This document shows positions 9,176 to 16,938 of a DNA stretch of 64,000 nucleotides, in pieces. Source of the DNA: Exiguobacterium sp. s122 (GTDB taxonomy: Bacteria; Bacillota; Bacilli; Exiguobacteriales; Exiguobacteriaceae); NCBI RefSeq assembly GCF_018618475.1, contig NZ_JACSMD010000004.1, positions 42,791 to 106,790 of the forward strand, given 5' to 3'. A program made the translations under genes and the position numbers. The first letter of the stretch is position 1, and every line of letters starts with the position of its first letter. Under the pieces are notes generated by a model. That model was not told the DNA's origin, ran no database searches, and was given only the letters and a program-made list of their open reading frames with translations.

Positions 9176-9198
9176 CTGTATACATTTCGACGTCGAAA
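9176..9198. promoter_or_regulatory. Palindromic site shared with the par operon upstream region
   Basis: TTTCGACGTCGAAA (9185-9198) is a perfect 14-base palindrome preceded by CTGTATACA. The same CTGTATAC-N-TTTCGACGTCGAA arrangement occurs at 14475-14496 ahead of the par operon. Here it lies about 120 bases before the coiled-coil gene. A common DNA-binding protein, probably a Par partner, is inferred. Confidence 0.65.
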
Positions 9199-9315
9199 CG
9201 AATTAGGCTTGTCAGCAATGCCTCGTCTTGTGTTTACGTAGTAAATACGCGAAAATGGAAGTGAGATGAATGCGAGTCCATATGCGTTCAAACGAGAAAA
9301 CTATCAAATGGTAAA

Positions 9316-10074
9316 GTGGTGAATGCTGTGCAGTCTAATGAAACCAAAGTGACCTCTTTTCGAGTCTCACAAGAGGTAAAAGAACACATCCAGCGATTGT
9401 CGGAACAGCGGCAGCTGTCGACAAATCAATTGTTTGAAGAACTGATCACCTTGGCTGATAAACAGGTGCCAGATCCATTGATCAGTTTGGAGAATGATGC
9501 TCTCCAGGCGGCATTGAATCAGGTGCTGGCCCTTTTCAATGAACGAGCCACGCGGCTCGAGCTTCAATCAAAGGAACACGAACGGATCTGTTCGCGCTAT
9601 CAAAAGACGATTCATGACCTTGAGCAAAGCATCATCATAGAGTCGGAACAGCTCAAAGAGGACTATGAGCGTCAAGTCGCGGCCCACGACCAGGAATTAA
9701 TTCCACTTCAACATCAAGTGGAGCTCCTGTTCGCCGAGAAACAAAACGCTCAGGACGCCCTCGAGACCGAACGTGCTTCTTTCAAAGAGGAACTGAAGGC
9801 TCAGAAGAAGTTGGTCTTTAATTTAGAAGAAGACGTCAAGAAGCTCGAGCTAGAGCGCAGCCAGCTCAATCGTCAAAACCAGAACCTGATGGACACGCTT
9901 GACGAGTTGAAGGCACGAACGCGACGAAGCGACCAACTCGAAGAGGAGAACCAAAAACTTCATTTGGAAGTGCAGCTTCTCCGTCGTGAAAAAGAGGCGT
10001 TCGAGAACCGGTTACAGGAACAGGTCGAGCTCGCGGTCTTGCGGGAGCGGAACACCCAACAAAATAAACAATGA
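9316..10074 (+). CDS. Plasmid coiled-coil protein with N-terminal DNA-binding-like region
   Basis: About 252 residues. The first ~50 (TKVTSFRVSQEVKEHIQRLS, then STNQLFEEL) resemble a ribbon-helix-helix module. Residues ~75-250 are almost continuous heptad-like, Glu/Lys/Gln-rich coiled coil (EEDVKKLELERSQLNRQNQN, ELKARTRRSDQLEEENQKL). That layout recalls plasmid KfrA-like or segregation accessory proteins, but I cannot assign the family. The start is GTG 9316 or GTG 9328; neither has a strong ribosome site. The upstream palindrome shared with the par operon suggests co-regulation with partition. Confidence 0.75.
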   Translation: MVNAVQSNETKVTSFRVSQEVKEHIQRLSEQRQLSTNQLFEELITLADKQVPDPLISLENDALQAALNQVLALFNERATRLELQSKEHERICSRYQKTIHDLEQSIIIESEQLKEDYERQVAAHDQELIPLQHQVELLFAEKQNAQDALETERASFKEELKAQKKLVFNLEEDVKKLELERSQLNRQNQNLMDTLDELKARTRRSDQLEEENQKLHLEVQLLRREKEAFENRLQEQVELAVLRERNTQQNKQ

Positions 10075-10080
10075 TACGAA

Positions 10081-10125
10081 AAGGGTACTAGATTGAGTCA
10101 ACCAGTGACTAAATCTAGTACCCTT
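10081..10125. terminator. Bidirectional terminator between convergent genes
   Basis: Arms AAGGGTACTAGATT (10081-10094) and AATCTAGTACCCTT (10112-10125) are perfectly complementary. It ends the coiled-coil gene and probably the opposing minus-strand operon. Confidence 0.8.
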
Positions 10126-10261
10126 ATATTTATTACAAAGTAAGGATTTAACGGTTCGCAGAAATCGTATGATACATGTTCAATGACTTGACCAAAGATG
10201 CTTCCTTCGCACGTAGAACCATAACCTCATGAGAGTATAAAAATGACTCCACTTGGTCCAA

Positions 10262-10612
10262 TTAAGATTTTACCCGCAATCCACGCATCTTGAATCGATT
10301 ACGCTTTTCTTCTAATTTCACTTTCATATCTACCGAGAACGTACTTTCAGGAGTGTTGTAGGCACGCCGTGCTGCCATACTAAGCATTTTTGCCACATCC
10401 TCTGCCCGGTCGTCCTGTAAATCATGCAGTGAAGATCGAACATACTGGCGAGCCATTTCTCGGTCACGTAGCGATTCAGGGACCGATACATGACGACTTA
10501 ATGCCAGGGCCAATTGAGCCGTCTCTAAGCGATAGCTTGTCCCGCCTGCCTGCATACGATTCAGTTCATCCGCTAGCTCGCTTTGCAGAAGTACATGATT
10601 ACTGTCTGACAT
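10262..10612 (-). CDS. Hypothetical protein downstream of nucleotidyltransferase gene
   Basis: 116 residues, highly charged, mostly helical in appearance (SELADELNRMQAGG, RDREMARQYVRSSLHDLQDD), with a basic C-terminus (KRNRFKMRGLRVKS). GGAGGGTGACCG precedes the ATG. It starts 33 bases after the nucleotidyltransferase-like gene and is probably cotranscribed. Pairing with that gene makes a toxin-antitoxin role conceivable but unproven. No family recognised. Confidence 0.7.
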   Translation of the reverse strand: MSDSNHVLLQSELADELNRMQAGGTSYRLETAQLALALSRHVSVPESLRDREMARQYVRSSLHDLQDDRAEDVAKMLSMAARRAYNTPESTFSVDMKVKLEEKRNRFKMRGLRVKS

Positions 10613-10644
10613 CGGTCACCCTCCTCTACTCTTCTTTTGATTTA

Positions 10645-11202
10645 TTATATACCCTTTTCCTGAAAAATTCGACTCAAGTCATGCACGTTACAAAATGGAT
10701 CGTCCCACGTCATGTTTGCTTTGTATTCCTCTACAAGGTCGAGAAGTTTATCTTTATCGCAAAGTGCCAATAGATTCGTTTTTTCGAGATCCTCTAGATC
10801 CTTTTGGCGAGAGGAGAAAATCTTGGTACATGCTAAAAGTTCAATGTCGGGGATATACACATCAATCGCCTCGAACAGCCCTTCAATCTTATGCCGGAAT
10901 TCATTCTCCCTAAAGTCTTCACGGGGTGGGAACTGAATCACCCCTTCGACAATTTCAATTTCATATTCATGAAGCGCCTCTTTCAATTCAGGTGTCACAA
11001 CGCCCTCTGTCACGCGAATATCAATATCTCGCGTCGGACGATACTCGGCATCTTTATTCATCATTTCAATGAACAGAAGAATCCCCGAAGCGCCAACCAC
11101 GACAAACTCGACTTCGATTCCTCTTGAGGCACAAAATGTATCTAGGATAAGCAAGGTGTCAATAATACTCTCTACATCTTTATATTGATTGGAGTAAGTC
11201 AT
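10645..11202 (-). CDS. Nucleotidyltransferase-like protein (DUF6036/AbiEii-like)
   Basis: 185 residues with a minimal nucleotidyltransferase pattern: VVVGASGILLF (glycine/Ser motif) followed by RPTRDIDIRV (D-x-D metal-binding pair) and a later DVYIPDIELLACTKI segment. This is how DUF6036 and AbiEii/MNT-type proteins look, several of which are antitoxin-linked toxins that modify tRNA. AGGAGG lies 8 bases before the ATG. It follows the par operon on the same strand after an 86-base gap and precedes a 116-residue partner. Function in addiction or defence is inferred from family and plasmid context only. Confidence 0.7.
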   Translation of the reverse strand: MTYSNQYKDVESIIDTLLILDTFCASRGIEVEFVVVGASGILLFIEMMNKDAEYRPTRDIDIRVTEGVVTPELKEALHEYEIEIVEGVIQFPPREDFRENEFRHKIEGLFEAIDVYIPDIELLACTKIFSSRQKDLEDLEKTNLLALCDKDKLLDLVEEYKANMTWDDPFCNVHDLSRIFQEKGI

Positions 11203-11288
11203 GTATGTTCCTCCTAATGAAAATGACCCACTCTGATCCGATATGTTAGGAGTCTTCGTGGGCCATGATATATTTCGCTGCTCTCAAC

Positions 11289-12092
11289 TTAATTCGTATT
11301 CAAATAGGCACTGAGAGCCCGCCGAATAATCTCGTCTTCTGACACATGTTCTTTTTGCGCGGCTTGCGTTAATCCGACGTATAAAGGATCTGTCAAATCA
11401 GCAAAGCGAATCTGTACACGCATCGGTTTCACAGAGTTAGTTTCGACTTCGAGCACGCGTTGTTCCTGACGTTCGATCAACATCCGTTTCACTTCACGGA
11501 GTTCTTCACGTGTCATCTCGTACACCGTCTTGTCTCCTGAAGCTGTATAGTATTTTTTATTCTCGAGTAGCGCGAGCTTCGGATCTTCTGGCCACGACAA
11601 CAACTCAGCAAGTTTCGTCGCGCTAAAATCCTGCTCGAGCGTCTTCTCCAAGATGTTCGGACCAAATGTATTCCAAAATGAGACAAATCGATTCACTTGA
11701 GAATGTGACATGCCAATTTTGGCTAAGAAGTCTTTCCAATTTCCTTCTTCTTGTTTGAACTCTTTTTTCGTCTCAGGATCACGGAACAGACTATTTGCGT
11801 GTGCAAGAATACGACATTTTTCGACAAAACTCGTTGCTTGAATCGCATCGATGTGGTTATAATACTGAACGATTCCATCCATGTCCTCGGGCAGCTTCTT
11901 CGTGATGATACGTGACAACCCCGTCGCCGGGAGGGCCTGATAAGGGTTCGATACGGTCGTCGTCGCGGAGAATTCTTTCACAGCCTCGACTTGTTCCGTA
12001 CGGCTATCCGTCGCTTGTTGATTTTGATTCACCGGAAGGTTGGCACTGAATGTAGAAATCTTCGGTGTATGTTTCTTTCGGTTACGTGTCAT
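11289..12092 (-). CDS. Partition partner protein 2 (DUF3102-like plus C-terminal RHH-like domain)
   Basis: 267 residues. The middle (VEKCRILAHANSLFRDPETK, WKDFLAKIGMSHSQVNRFVS) resembles the N-terminal part of the other partner protein and DUF3102-type plasmid proteins. The C-terminus (MRVQIRFADLTDPLYVGLTQ, EHVSEDEIIRRALSAYLN) looks like a ribbon-helix-helix DNA-binding unit. Its ATG overlaps the stop of ParA 2 by 4 bases, making it the natural ParB-equivalent of that ATPase. It is the last of four overlapping genes. Confidence 0.75.
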   Translation of the reverse strand: MTRNRKKHTPKISTFSANLPVNQNQQATDSRTEQVEAVKEFSATTTVSNPYQALPATGLSRIITKKLPEDMDGIVQYYNHIDAIQATSFVEKCRILAHANSLFRDPETKKEFKQEEGNWKDFLAKIGMSHSQVNRFVSFWNTFGPNILEKTLEQDFSATKLAELLSWPEDPKLALLENKKYYTASGDKTVYEMTREELREVKRMLIERQEQRVLEVETNSVKPMRVQIRFADLTDPLYVGLTQAAQKEHVSEDEIIRRALSAYLNTN

Positions 12093-12865
12093 AAAGCAAG
12101 TACCTCCTGAGCGAGTTGTAGATAGGCATCGGTTGCTGGGCTCTTGTGATCAATCACCGGACGAGACTCACGTTGTAGTGTCTGTACCTTCACCGCGTAA
12201 GGTATCGTCGTCAAAACCGGAATACCGACTTCTTTTCCGAGTTCTTCAAGTTCCTCGACTGTCGTGACATCCCCTTTTGAGCGGACGCTCACCATTGTCG
12301 GGATGAACGCTGCGATATGGATGTCTTCCCGGAAGCGTTTCATCTCTTCCAATTCTTCAGGTGCAGAGTAGACGGCATCCATCGAGAATTTCTGCATTTG
12401 GACAGGCATCACGATTCGGTCTTGGGCGACGAGTGCGCAGCGAGCATACGGGTTAAGCGCTGAAGTCGATCCTGGGCAATCGATGAGACAGATGTCAAAC
12501 AGCTCGTCAATCTTGGCGAGCTCTTCACTAAGACGATATTCATATCCGATTTGACTCGTTAAGTCACTCGGTGAGGCCGAACGTCTGGTTGGCACAAGAT
12601 AGACGGTACCTGTCTCATACTCGCATGTCACAATGACCTGTTCGATTGGTGTGTAGAATGGGTCATTCTCTTCTAGTAGACAATCGAGTAAGACTTTTCC
12701 TTCGTAATCGTTCGTGAGACCGAGTCCATTCGTCGAAGAGGCCTGATCGTCCGCGTCGATGACGAGTACACGTAATCCATCACGAGCATAAGCATGAGCC
12801 AAGTTGATGGTCGTCGTCGATTTCCCGACACCGCCCTTTCGATTGTACAATGCGATTTTCTTCAT
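12089..12865 (-). CDS. ParA-family ATPase 2
   Basis: 258 residues with a deviant Walker A KGGVGKSTTTINLA, a VLVIDADDQASS switch motif and CLIDCPGSTSALN (Walker B region). This is the MinD/ParA P-loop family that drives plasmid segregation together with a centromere-binding partner. It lacks an N-terminal DNA-binding extension, so it is type Ib-sized. It overlaps both neighbours by 4 bases (ATGA), forming ParA1-partner1-ParA2-partner2. It is clearly diverged from ParA 1 and not a recent copy. Confidence 0.93.
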   Translation of the reverse strand: MKKIALYNRKGGVGKSTTTINLAHAYARDGLRVLVIDADDQASSTNGLGLTNDYEGKVLLDCLLEENDPFYTPIEQVIVTCEYETGTVYLVPTRRSASPSDLTSQIGYEYRLSEELAKIDELFDICLIDCPGSTSALNPYARCALVAQDRIVMPVQMQKFSMDAVYSAPEELEEMKRFREDIHIAAFIPTMVSVRSKGDVTTVEELEELGKEVGIPVLTTIPYAVKVQTLQRESRPVIDHKSPATDAYLQLAQEVLAL

Positions 12866-13551
12866 GATTCGTCTCCTCGCTTCTCGTCTGTGACGTCGAT
12901 GATATTGTCGTTCACAGTCCGCTCGATGATTTCCGTCAACAGTTCACTCACACTACGATTTTGAGCATGTGCATACTGTTGGAATTGATCGGACAGGTCG
13001 GACGGGATTCGTGCTGAAAGAACGGCAGATGGTTTCTTTGTTTTTTGAAACGGGCTGACCTTAACCTGTTGCACAGGCTCACGGGTCTTACGGGCCTCAC
13101 GGATTTGTTTGACCGTCAACTCGTCAACGCTTCGTGACTCTCCATCAATATAGAGTCCCTGTTCGACTACCTCTTCGACGTTGTCGAGATACATCAGTTC
13201 AAACAGTTTGGAAGCCGGTAAGCTCGCAAGTGATGATTCGAGTGGATGTAACGTCTCATAGGCTTTGACGTACCGTGATGCAAGCGAACTCGACATCGAG
13301 ACAGCCTCGAGGAACCCCATCCATTCTTTTTTGTCATGCATCTCAGAACGAGCGATGACGAGCCGCTTCCCGATCTCGAATACAGAAATCGTTTGAACTT
13401 TTGAGAGCTCATTGATCTCATGAACAAGGTCTTCGACTTCTTTAGAGACCGGAAGTTTTTGGACGAGCGCGCTGATATTCGTCAAACCGCTTTGATACGG
13501 GTGCTGCTCACTCGGTTTGATTTTATGAATATTGCGGTTCCGTGCCTTCAT
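12862..13551 (-). CDS. Partition partner protein 1 (DUF3102-like plus C-terminal RHH-like domain)
   Basis: 229 residues. Residues ~55-100 (ISVFEIGKRLVIARSEMHDK, EWMGFLEAVSMSSSLASRYV) resemble DUF3102-like modules. The C-terminus (VLSARIPSDLSDQFQQYAHA, RSVSELLTEIIERTV) is a ribbon-helix-helix-like segment suited to binding a centromere and the par promoter. The gene is coupled by 4-base overlaps to ParA 1 upstream and ParA 2 downstream. The DNA target is probably the palindromic GTATAC/TTCGACGTCGAA region at 14424-14506. Confidence 0.8.
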   Translation of the reverse strand: MKARNRNIHKIKPSEQHPYQSGLTNISALVQKLPVSKEVEDLVHEINELSKVQTISVFEIGKRLVIARSEMHDKKEWMGFLEAVSMSSSLASRYVKAYETLHPLESSLASLPASKLFELMYLDNVEEVVEQGLYIDGESRSVDELTVKQIREARKTREPVQQVKVSPFQKTKKPSAVLSARIPSDLSDQFQQYAHAQNRSVSELLTEIIERTVNDNIIDVTDEKRGDES

Positions 13552-14330
13552 GATGTCTCACCTGCCTGTTCGACGACTTGCTTGGCCAATAGTCGAAACG
13601 GTTCAGCGAGTACCTTCGATTCCTTGGAGCGGTACTGGATGACACTCTTCCCACTATCGGCAGCTTTCTCGATAAAGGTGGATCGCTTGATCATCGGAAG
13701 GATGTCTAATGCCTCTTCCTTCGCGATGGTTGCCATTGCTTCATAGTACTCCTTGTCTGCCTTTAAAGATGCATCCATCGCGACAGGAAGAATACCTGTG
13801 ATGACGAGGTCTGGGTTGTAGAACTTTTTCACTTTTTGTACGGTTCGAACCGTACTCGCAAGTTGGTCGAAAACGAGCTTCTTCGGCATGAAAGGGATGA
13901 CCGTCATATTTGATGTCGAAAGCACGACTTTCGAAAGTTCGTTGATCGATGGGACTGAATCTAAGATGATCCAATCAAACTCCTCTTCGAGCGGTGCAAT
14001 CATGTCCTTTAATAAGAAGAGCTTGTCTTGCTCGGAGATTAGGTTGATCAACCGGGCATTTCGTTCATTCGAAGGGAGAAGACTCACATGATACGTTTCA
14101 TCATCAAACAGGACTTCTCTGATATCAAGATTACGTGTATGTACGTCAAACATCGTCATGTATTTGATCGTGTCGGATTCTTTTAACATCAGCTTGCTGA
14201 GCGAGCCTTGGGGATCCAAATCAATGATGAGGACTCGTTGTCCCAGCTCACCCAATGCGTAAGCCATATTCAAAGAACAGGTCGTCTTGCCTGACCCACC
14301 TTTCGATATGTAAAACGTGAGTATGTTCAT
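13548..14330 (-). CDS. parA: ParA-family ATPase 1
   Basis: 260 residues with Walker A SKGGSGKTTCSLNMAYALG, VLIIDLDPQGSLSKL and DWIILDSVPSINEL. It is a short ParA (type Ib), with no N-terminal helix-turn-helix. AGGGGAG lies just before the ATG. It is the first gene of the four-gene par operon. The 5' region holds a dense set of palindromes (14424-14506) that probably serve as operator and centromere. Confidence 0.94.
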   Translation of the reverse strand: MNILTFYISKGGSGKTTCSLNMAYALGELGQRVLIIDLDPQGSLSKLMLKESDTIKYMTMFDVHTRNLDIREVLFDDETYHVSLLPSNERNARLINLISEQDKLFLLKDMIAPLEEEFDWIILDSVPSINELSKVVLSTSNMTVIPFMPKKLVFDQLASTVRTVQKVKKFYNPDLVITGILPVAMDASLKADKEYYEAMATIAKEEALDILPMIKRSTFIEKAADSGKSVIQYRSKESKVLAEPFRLLAKQVVEQAGETS

Positions 14331-14423
14331 CTTCTCTCCCCTTTCTCTTTCATATCATGTCACATTCACTCTTTGCATTCAACACAAAAACAGCAAAGAC
14401 ACTGATAAATTCAATACAAAAAT

Positions 14424-14506
14424 GTATACAATAATAGTTTTGGTTTGTATACGATTTTTGCATCTAAATATTTTCTGTATACGTTTCGACGTCGAATTGT
14501 ATACAG
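14424..14506. promoter_or_regulatory. Palindrome cluster upstream of par operon (candidate parS/operator)
   Basis: Four GTATAC hexamers start at 14424, 14447, 14477 and 14499. The last two are the ends of a 32-base near-palindrome (14475-14506; 14 of 16 positions pair) centred on TTCGACGTCGAA. The left part of this site recurs at 9176-9197. Spacings of 22-30 bases place the hexamers on similar DNA faces, typical of a ribbon-helix-helix operator or centromere. Confidence 0.7.
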
Positions 14507-15033
14507 AGACATTTTTGGACTATGTATTTATACAAAGTTCCTGTTGTGAACGTCATTCATATTTGTAGATCTTTTCTATAGAAGAAATACTTGGCACATC
14601 TGGATATGATTTAAATAATAGAAGAAGAGATAAAACCATATTCTTCTGAGTTAAAAAAATATAAATAGATTAGAGAGAGTTAAATAAAGATTAATAGAAT
14701 TAGAAAAAGAAGAGGGTCTCTCAATCCAGTCATACCAATCCTTCTGACGATTTAAGTGAAAAGAGATATTTCAAAAGGGCCATCGTTTCGTTCACAAAGG
14801 TTCATTTTTTTTCAACTCTGATTTGAGAATTAAAAAACAAGAGAAGATTTAATTCAGTAAATCCTTGATTACTTAACTACTTGGTTTGATTTTTTTCCTA
14901 AAAGTAAAAAAATCAGATTCAGTATGCAATGATGACTTAGAACGAATGAGAAACAATATAAACAGAAGGAAATACCTGAAAAAATGGGTCGTTTTCATAT
15001 ATATTTTCAAAAATGAACATGACAAATAGACCA
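14507..15033. other. AT-rich intergenic region between par and rep genes
   Basis: About 530 bases, strongly AT-rich, with many short A/T runs and no open frame with a convincing ribosome site. It may contribute an AT-rich unwinding region, but I see no defined motif. Confidence 0.4.
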
Positions 15034-16101
15034 TCATGCGATAGCCAATTTTGCCTGGTTCTCTTTTAGTCGTTGGTGAAGATAGAAAATTGGCTCCTCA
15101 AAGAACAGCTTATGGGTGCTCGAGTGGACCAAGTCCTCACGATGGTGTAGGAATGCTTGTTTTAACTCTTCGACGACCTGTTTGAACGTCTCGGCCCCGA
15201 AAGTATCGCTCATCGAGAAGAGTGAGTCACGGTTGACTTTGAGGGCGTCAAAGTCGAAGAACTCCCCGACTCGCTTGCGCAACTCGAACCAGAGGAGTTG
15301 AACTTCAGTGCGGTCTTTCTTTTTGATCTGCTTACTGTCTTGCGCAGCCGATAGCTGGACTTCGAGTAAGAGCGGTCGCGTCACGTCTTGGACTCGTTTC
15401 TTGAGCGAGATGTTCTGTTTGACCATATTTAAGAAACGCTTACTGTCTTCAACAAGCGACACTTGGAGGAATTTGAGACCAGACATCATCTTTTGGATGG
15501 CGAGCTTATGGCCACAGTATTTAGGAAGGAATCCTTTGATCTCATCGTAGGTCAGGATGGCCTGTTCATTTGACTGGACATGGACATCTTTCTCGACCTG
15601 GACGATTGTCCGTAGCGCGAGTCGCAACGTATTCACATTATCGAGTGCGACCAGTTCGGACAAGAGGCCGTGCCAAACAGACGTATACCCGGTCTTCGAA
15701 TCGACCGTAGCACCGTCTACAAACAAATCACGATAGTTTTCAAGGTAATCCGTCAATTGGATTGAGATCACTCCTGGGAAGTGACGGACGACCGTCATAA
15801 GACCATTCTGTTCAAATGTTTTTAAGTTATTATGTAGGGAGCGGATCGACGTGCATGCAAAATCCGCGACCATGTGGTCTTCGATAAATTCTATTTTCCC
15901 TTGGTCGTCAGCGTAGGCGAGAATAGAGAGCATATGGCGGATCCGAGACTTGGTCCATTTGAAGGCCGTGAAACAGGCCGGGATGTTATAATGATGCTGC
16001 TCATAACGATAATGATCGGCTCGTTTTGTCCAACGCGTCAATCCGCTCATCGCGACCAATAGTTTATTGGCGACCAAAATATGTCGATTCGTCTCTATCA
16101 T
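15034..16101 (-). CDS. Putative plasmid replication initiator
   Basis: 355 residues. Residues ~30-150 read like a winged-helix module (FKWTKSRIRHMLSILAYADD, then DHMVADFACTSIRSLHNNL and LKTFEQNGLMTVVRHFPGVI), as in plasmid initiators that bind iterons. The C-terminal half is helical and basic. It begins about 70 bases from the iteron array and reads away from it, the usual layout of an initiator next to its origin. I cannot name the Rep family. GGAGG is about 10 bases before the ATG. Confidence 0.65.
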   Translation of the reverse strand: MIETNRHILVANKLLVAMSGLTRWTKRADHYRYEQHHYNIPACFTAFKWTKSRIRHMLSILAYADDQGKIEFIEDHMVADFACTSIRSLHNNLKTFEQNGLMTVVRHFPGVISIQLTDYLENYRDLFVDGATVDSKTGYTSVWHGLLSELVALDNVNTLRLALRTIVQVEKDVHVQSNEQAILTYDEIKGFLPKYCGHKLAIQKMMSGLKFLQVSLVEDSKRFLNMVKQNISLKKRVQDVTRPLLLEVQLSAAQDSKQIKKKDRTEVQLLWFELRKRVGEFFDFDALKVNRDSLFSMSDTFGAETFKQVVEELKQAFLHHREDLVHSSTHKLFFEEPIFYLHQRLKENQAKLAIA

Positions 16102-16170
16102 CTCTCCTACACCTCCCCTATCCTAAAATATGCTAGTTTCAGTATCCAGCTCTTTCAAGATAGTGTCAAA

Positions 16171-16796
16171 GTGCGTTTTCAGTACGGCATTTTGTTACCA
16201 AAATGAAAAAAACGTTGGTATGAAGCCATTTTGAACGAATAAAAATATGCACTTTCAGTACGGTCATTTATTACCAAAATCGATTAATCCGCTCTATAAT
16301 GCCATTCATATTGAAAATAAAGTAGATTTTTTTAGTCAGAAAAGAGAAAAGTGTAGTGTCAGTACGGCATTTTGTTACCAAAAACGAAAAAGTGTAAGTT
16401 TGGTACGGTCGTTTGTTACCAAAAAAGAAGAAAATGCAGTTTCAGTACGGTCATCTGTTACCAAAAAGACAAAAAGAGTCTCGAAAATTTATTTTTTATA
16501 GGGCGACGAATCGGTAAAAGTGTGGTTTCAGTACGGTGTTTCATGACCAAAATAAGAAAATGTAGTTTCAGTACGGTCATCTGTTACCAAAAAACAAAAA
16601 GTGCAAGTTTGGTACGGTCGTTTGTTACCAAAATCGTTGGAATCTGATATAAATGAACGCCATACTCACTAAAAAAGGTGATCAGATTGAATATCAACCG
16701 AATCTAAAAAGGGAAATTCGAGTGAAAAATTTTCAAACTACCTCATTTATAAAGAAGAAAGAGAGAAGAGTGTAAGATTGGTACGGCATAATCAAA
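16171..16796 (+). repeat. Iteron array, probable plasmid replication origin
   Basis: Eight copies plus one partial of a ~33-base repeat, core AGTACGGTC-N4-GTTACCAAAA preceded by GTGYAGTTT. They start at about 16171, 16247, 16351, 16392, 16434, 16520, 16560, 16601 and 16769 (partial). All point the same way and adjacent copies are mostly 40-42 bases apart, about four helical turns. Units alternate between CAGTACGG and TGGTACGG versions. The array lies between two candidate replication genes, so it is probably the origin and the target for incompatibility control. Confidence 0.9.
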
Positions 16797-16903
16797 AAAT
16801 TGTTTCATGACGTCTCATGAGTCTGGATACTAGTTGAGCGTTTTGGCCCATTTTCATCGTTAAATCGATTCATGTGAAACATTGGTGCAGCTAAACTGAA
16901 AAA

Positions 16904-16926
16904 AGAACCCAGATAGACTGGGTTCT
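16904..16926 (-). terminator. Intrinsic terminator of the 478-residue gene
   Basis: Arms AGAACCCAG and CTGGGTTCT with a 5-base loop. On the minus strand it is followed by TTTTTT, just beyond the stop at 16939. Confidence 0.8.
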
Positions 16927-16938
16927 CCACGATATCAA

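Noticed and set aside
16171..16796. Regularly spaced repeats as a CRISPR array
   Set aside because: Units diverge in sequence, spacers are very short and unequal, and no cas genes are present; position between replication genes fits iterons.
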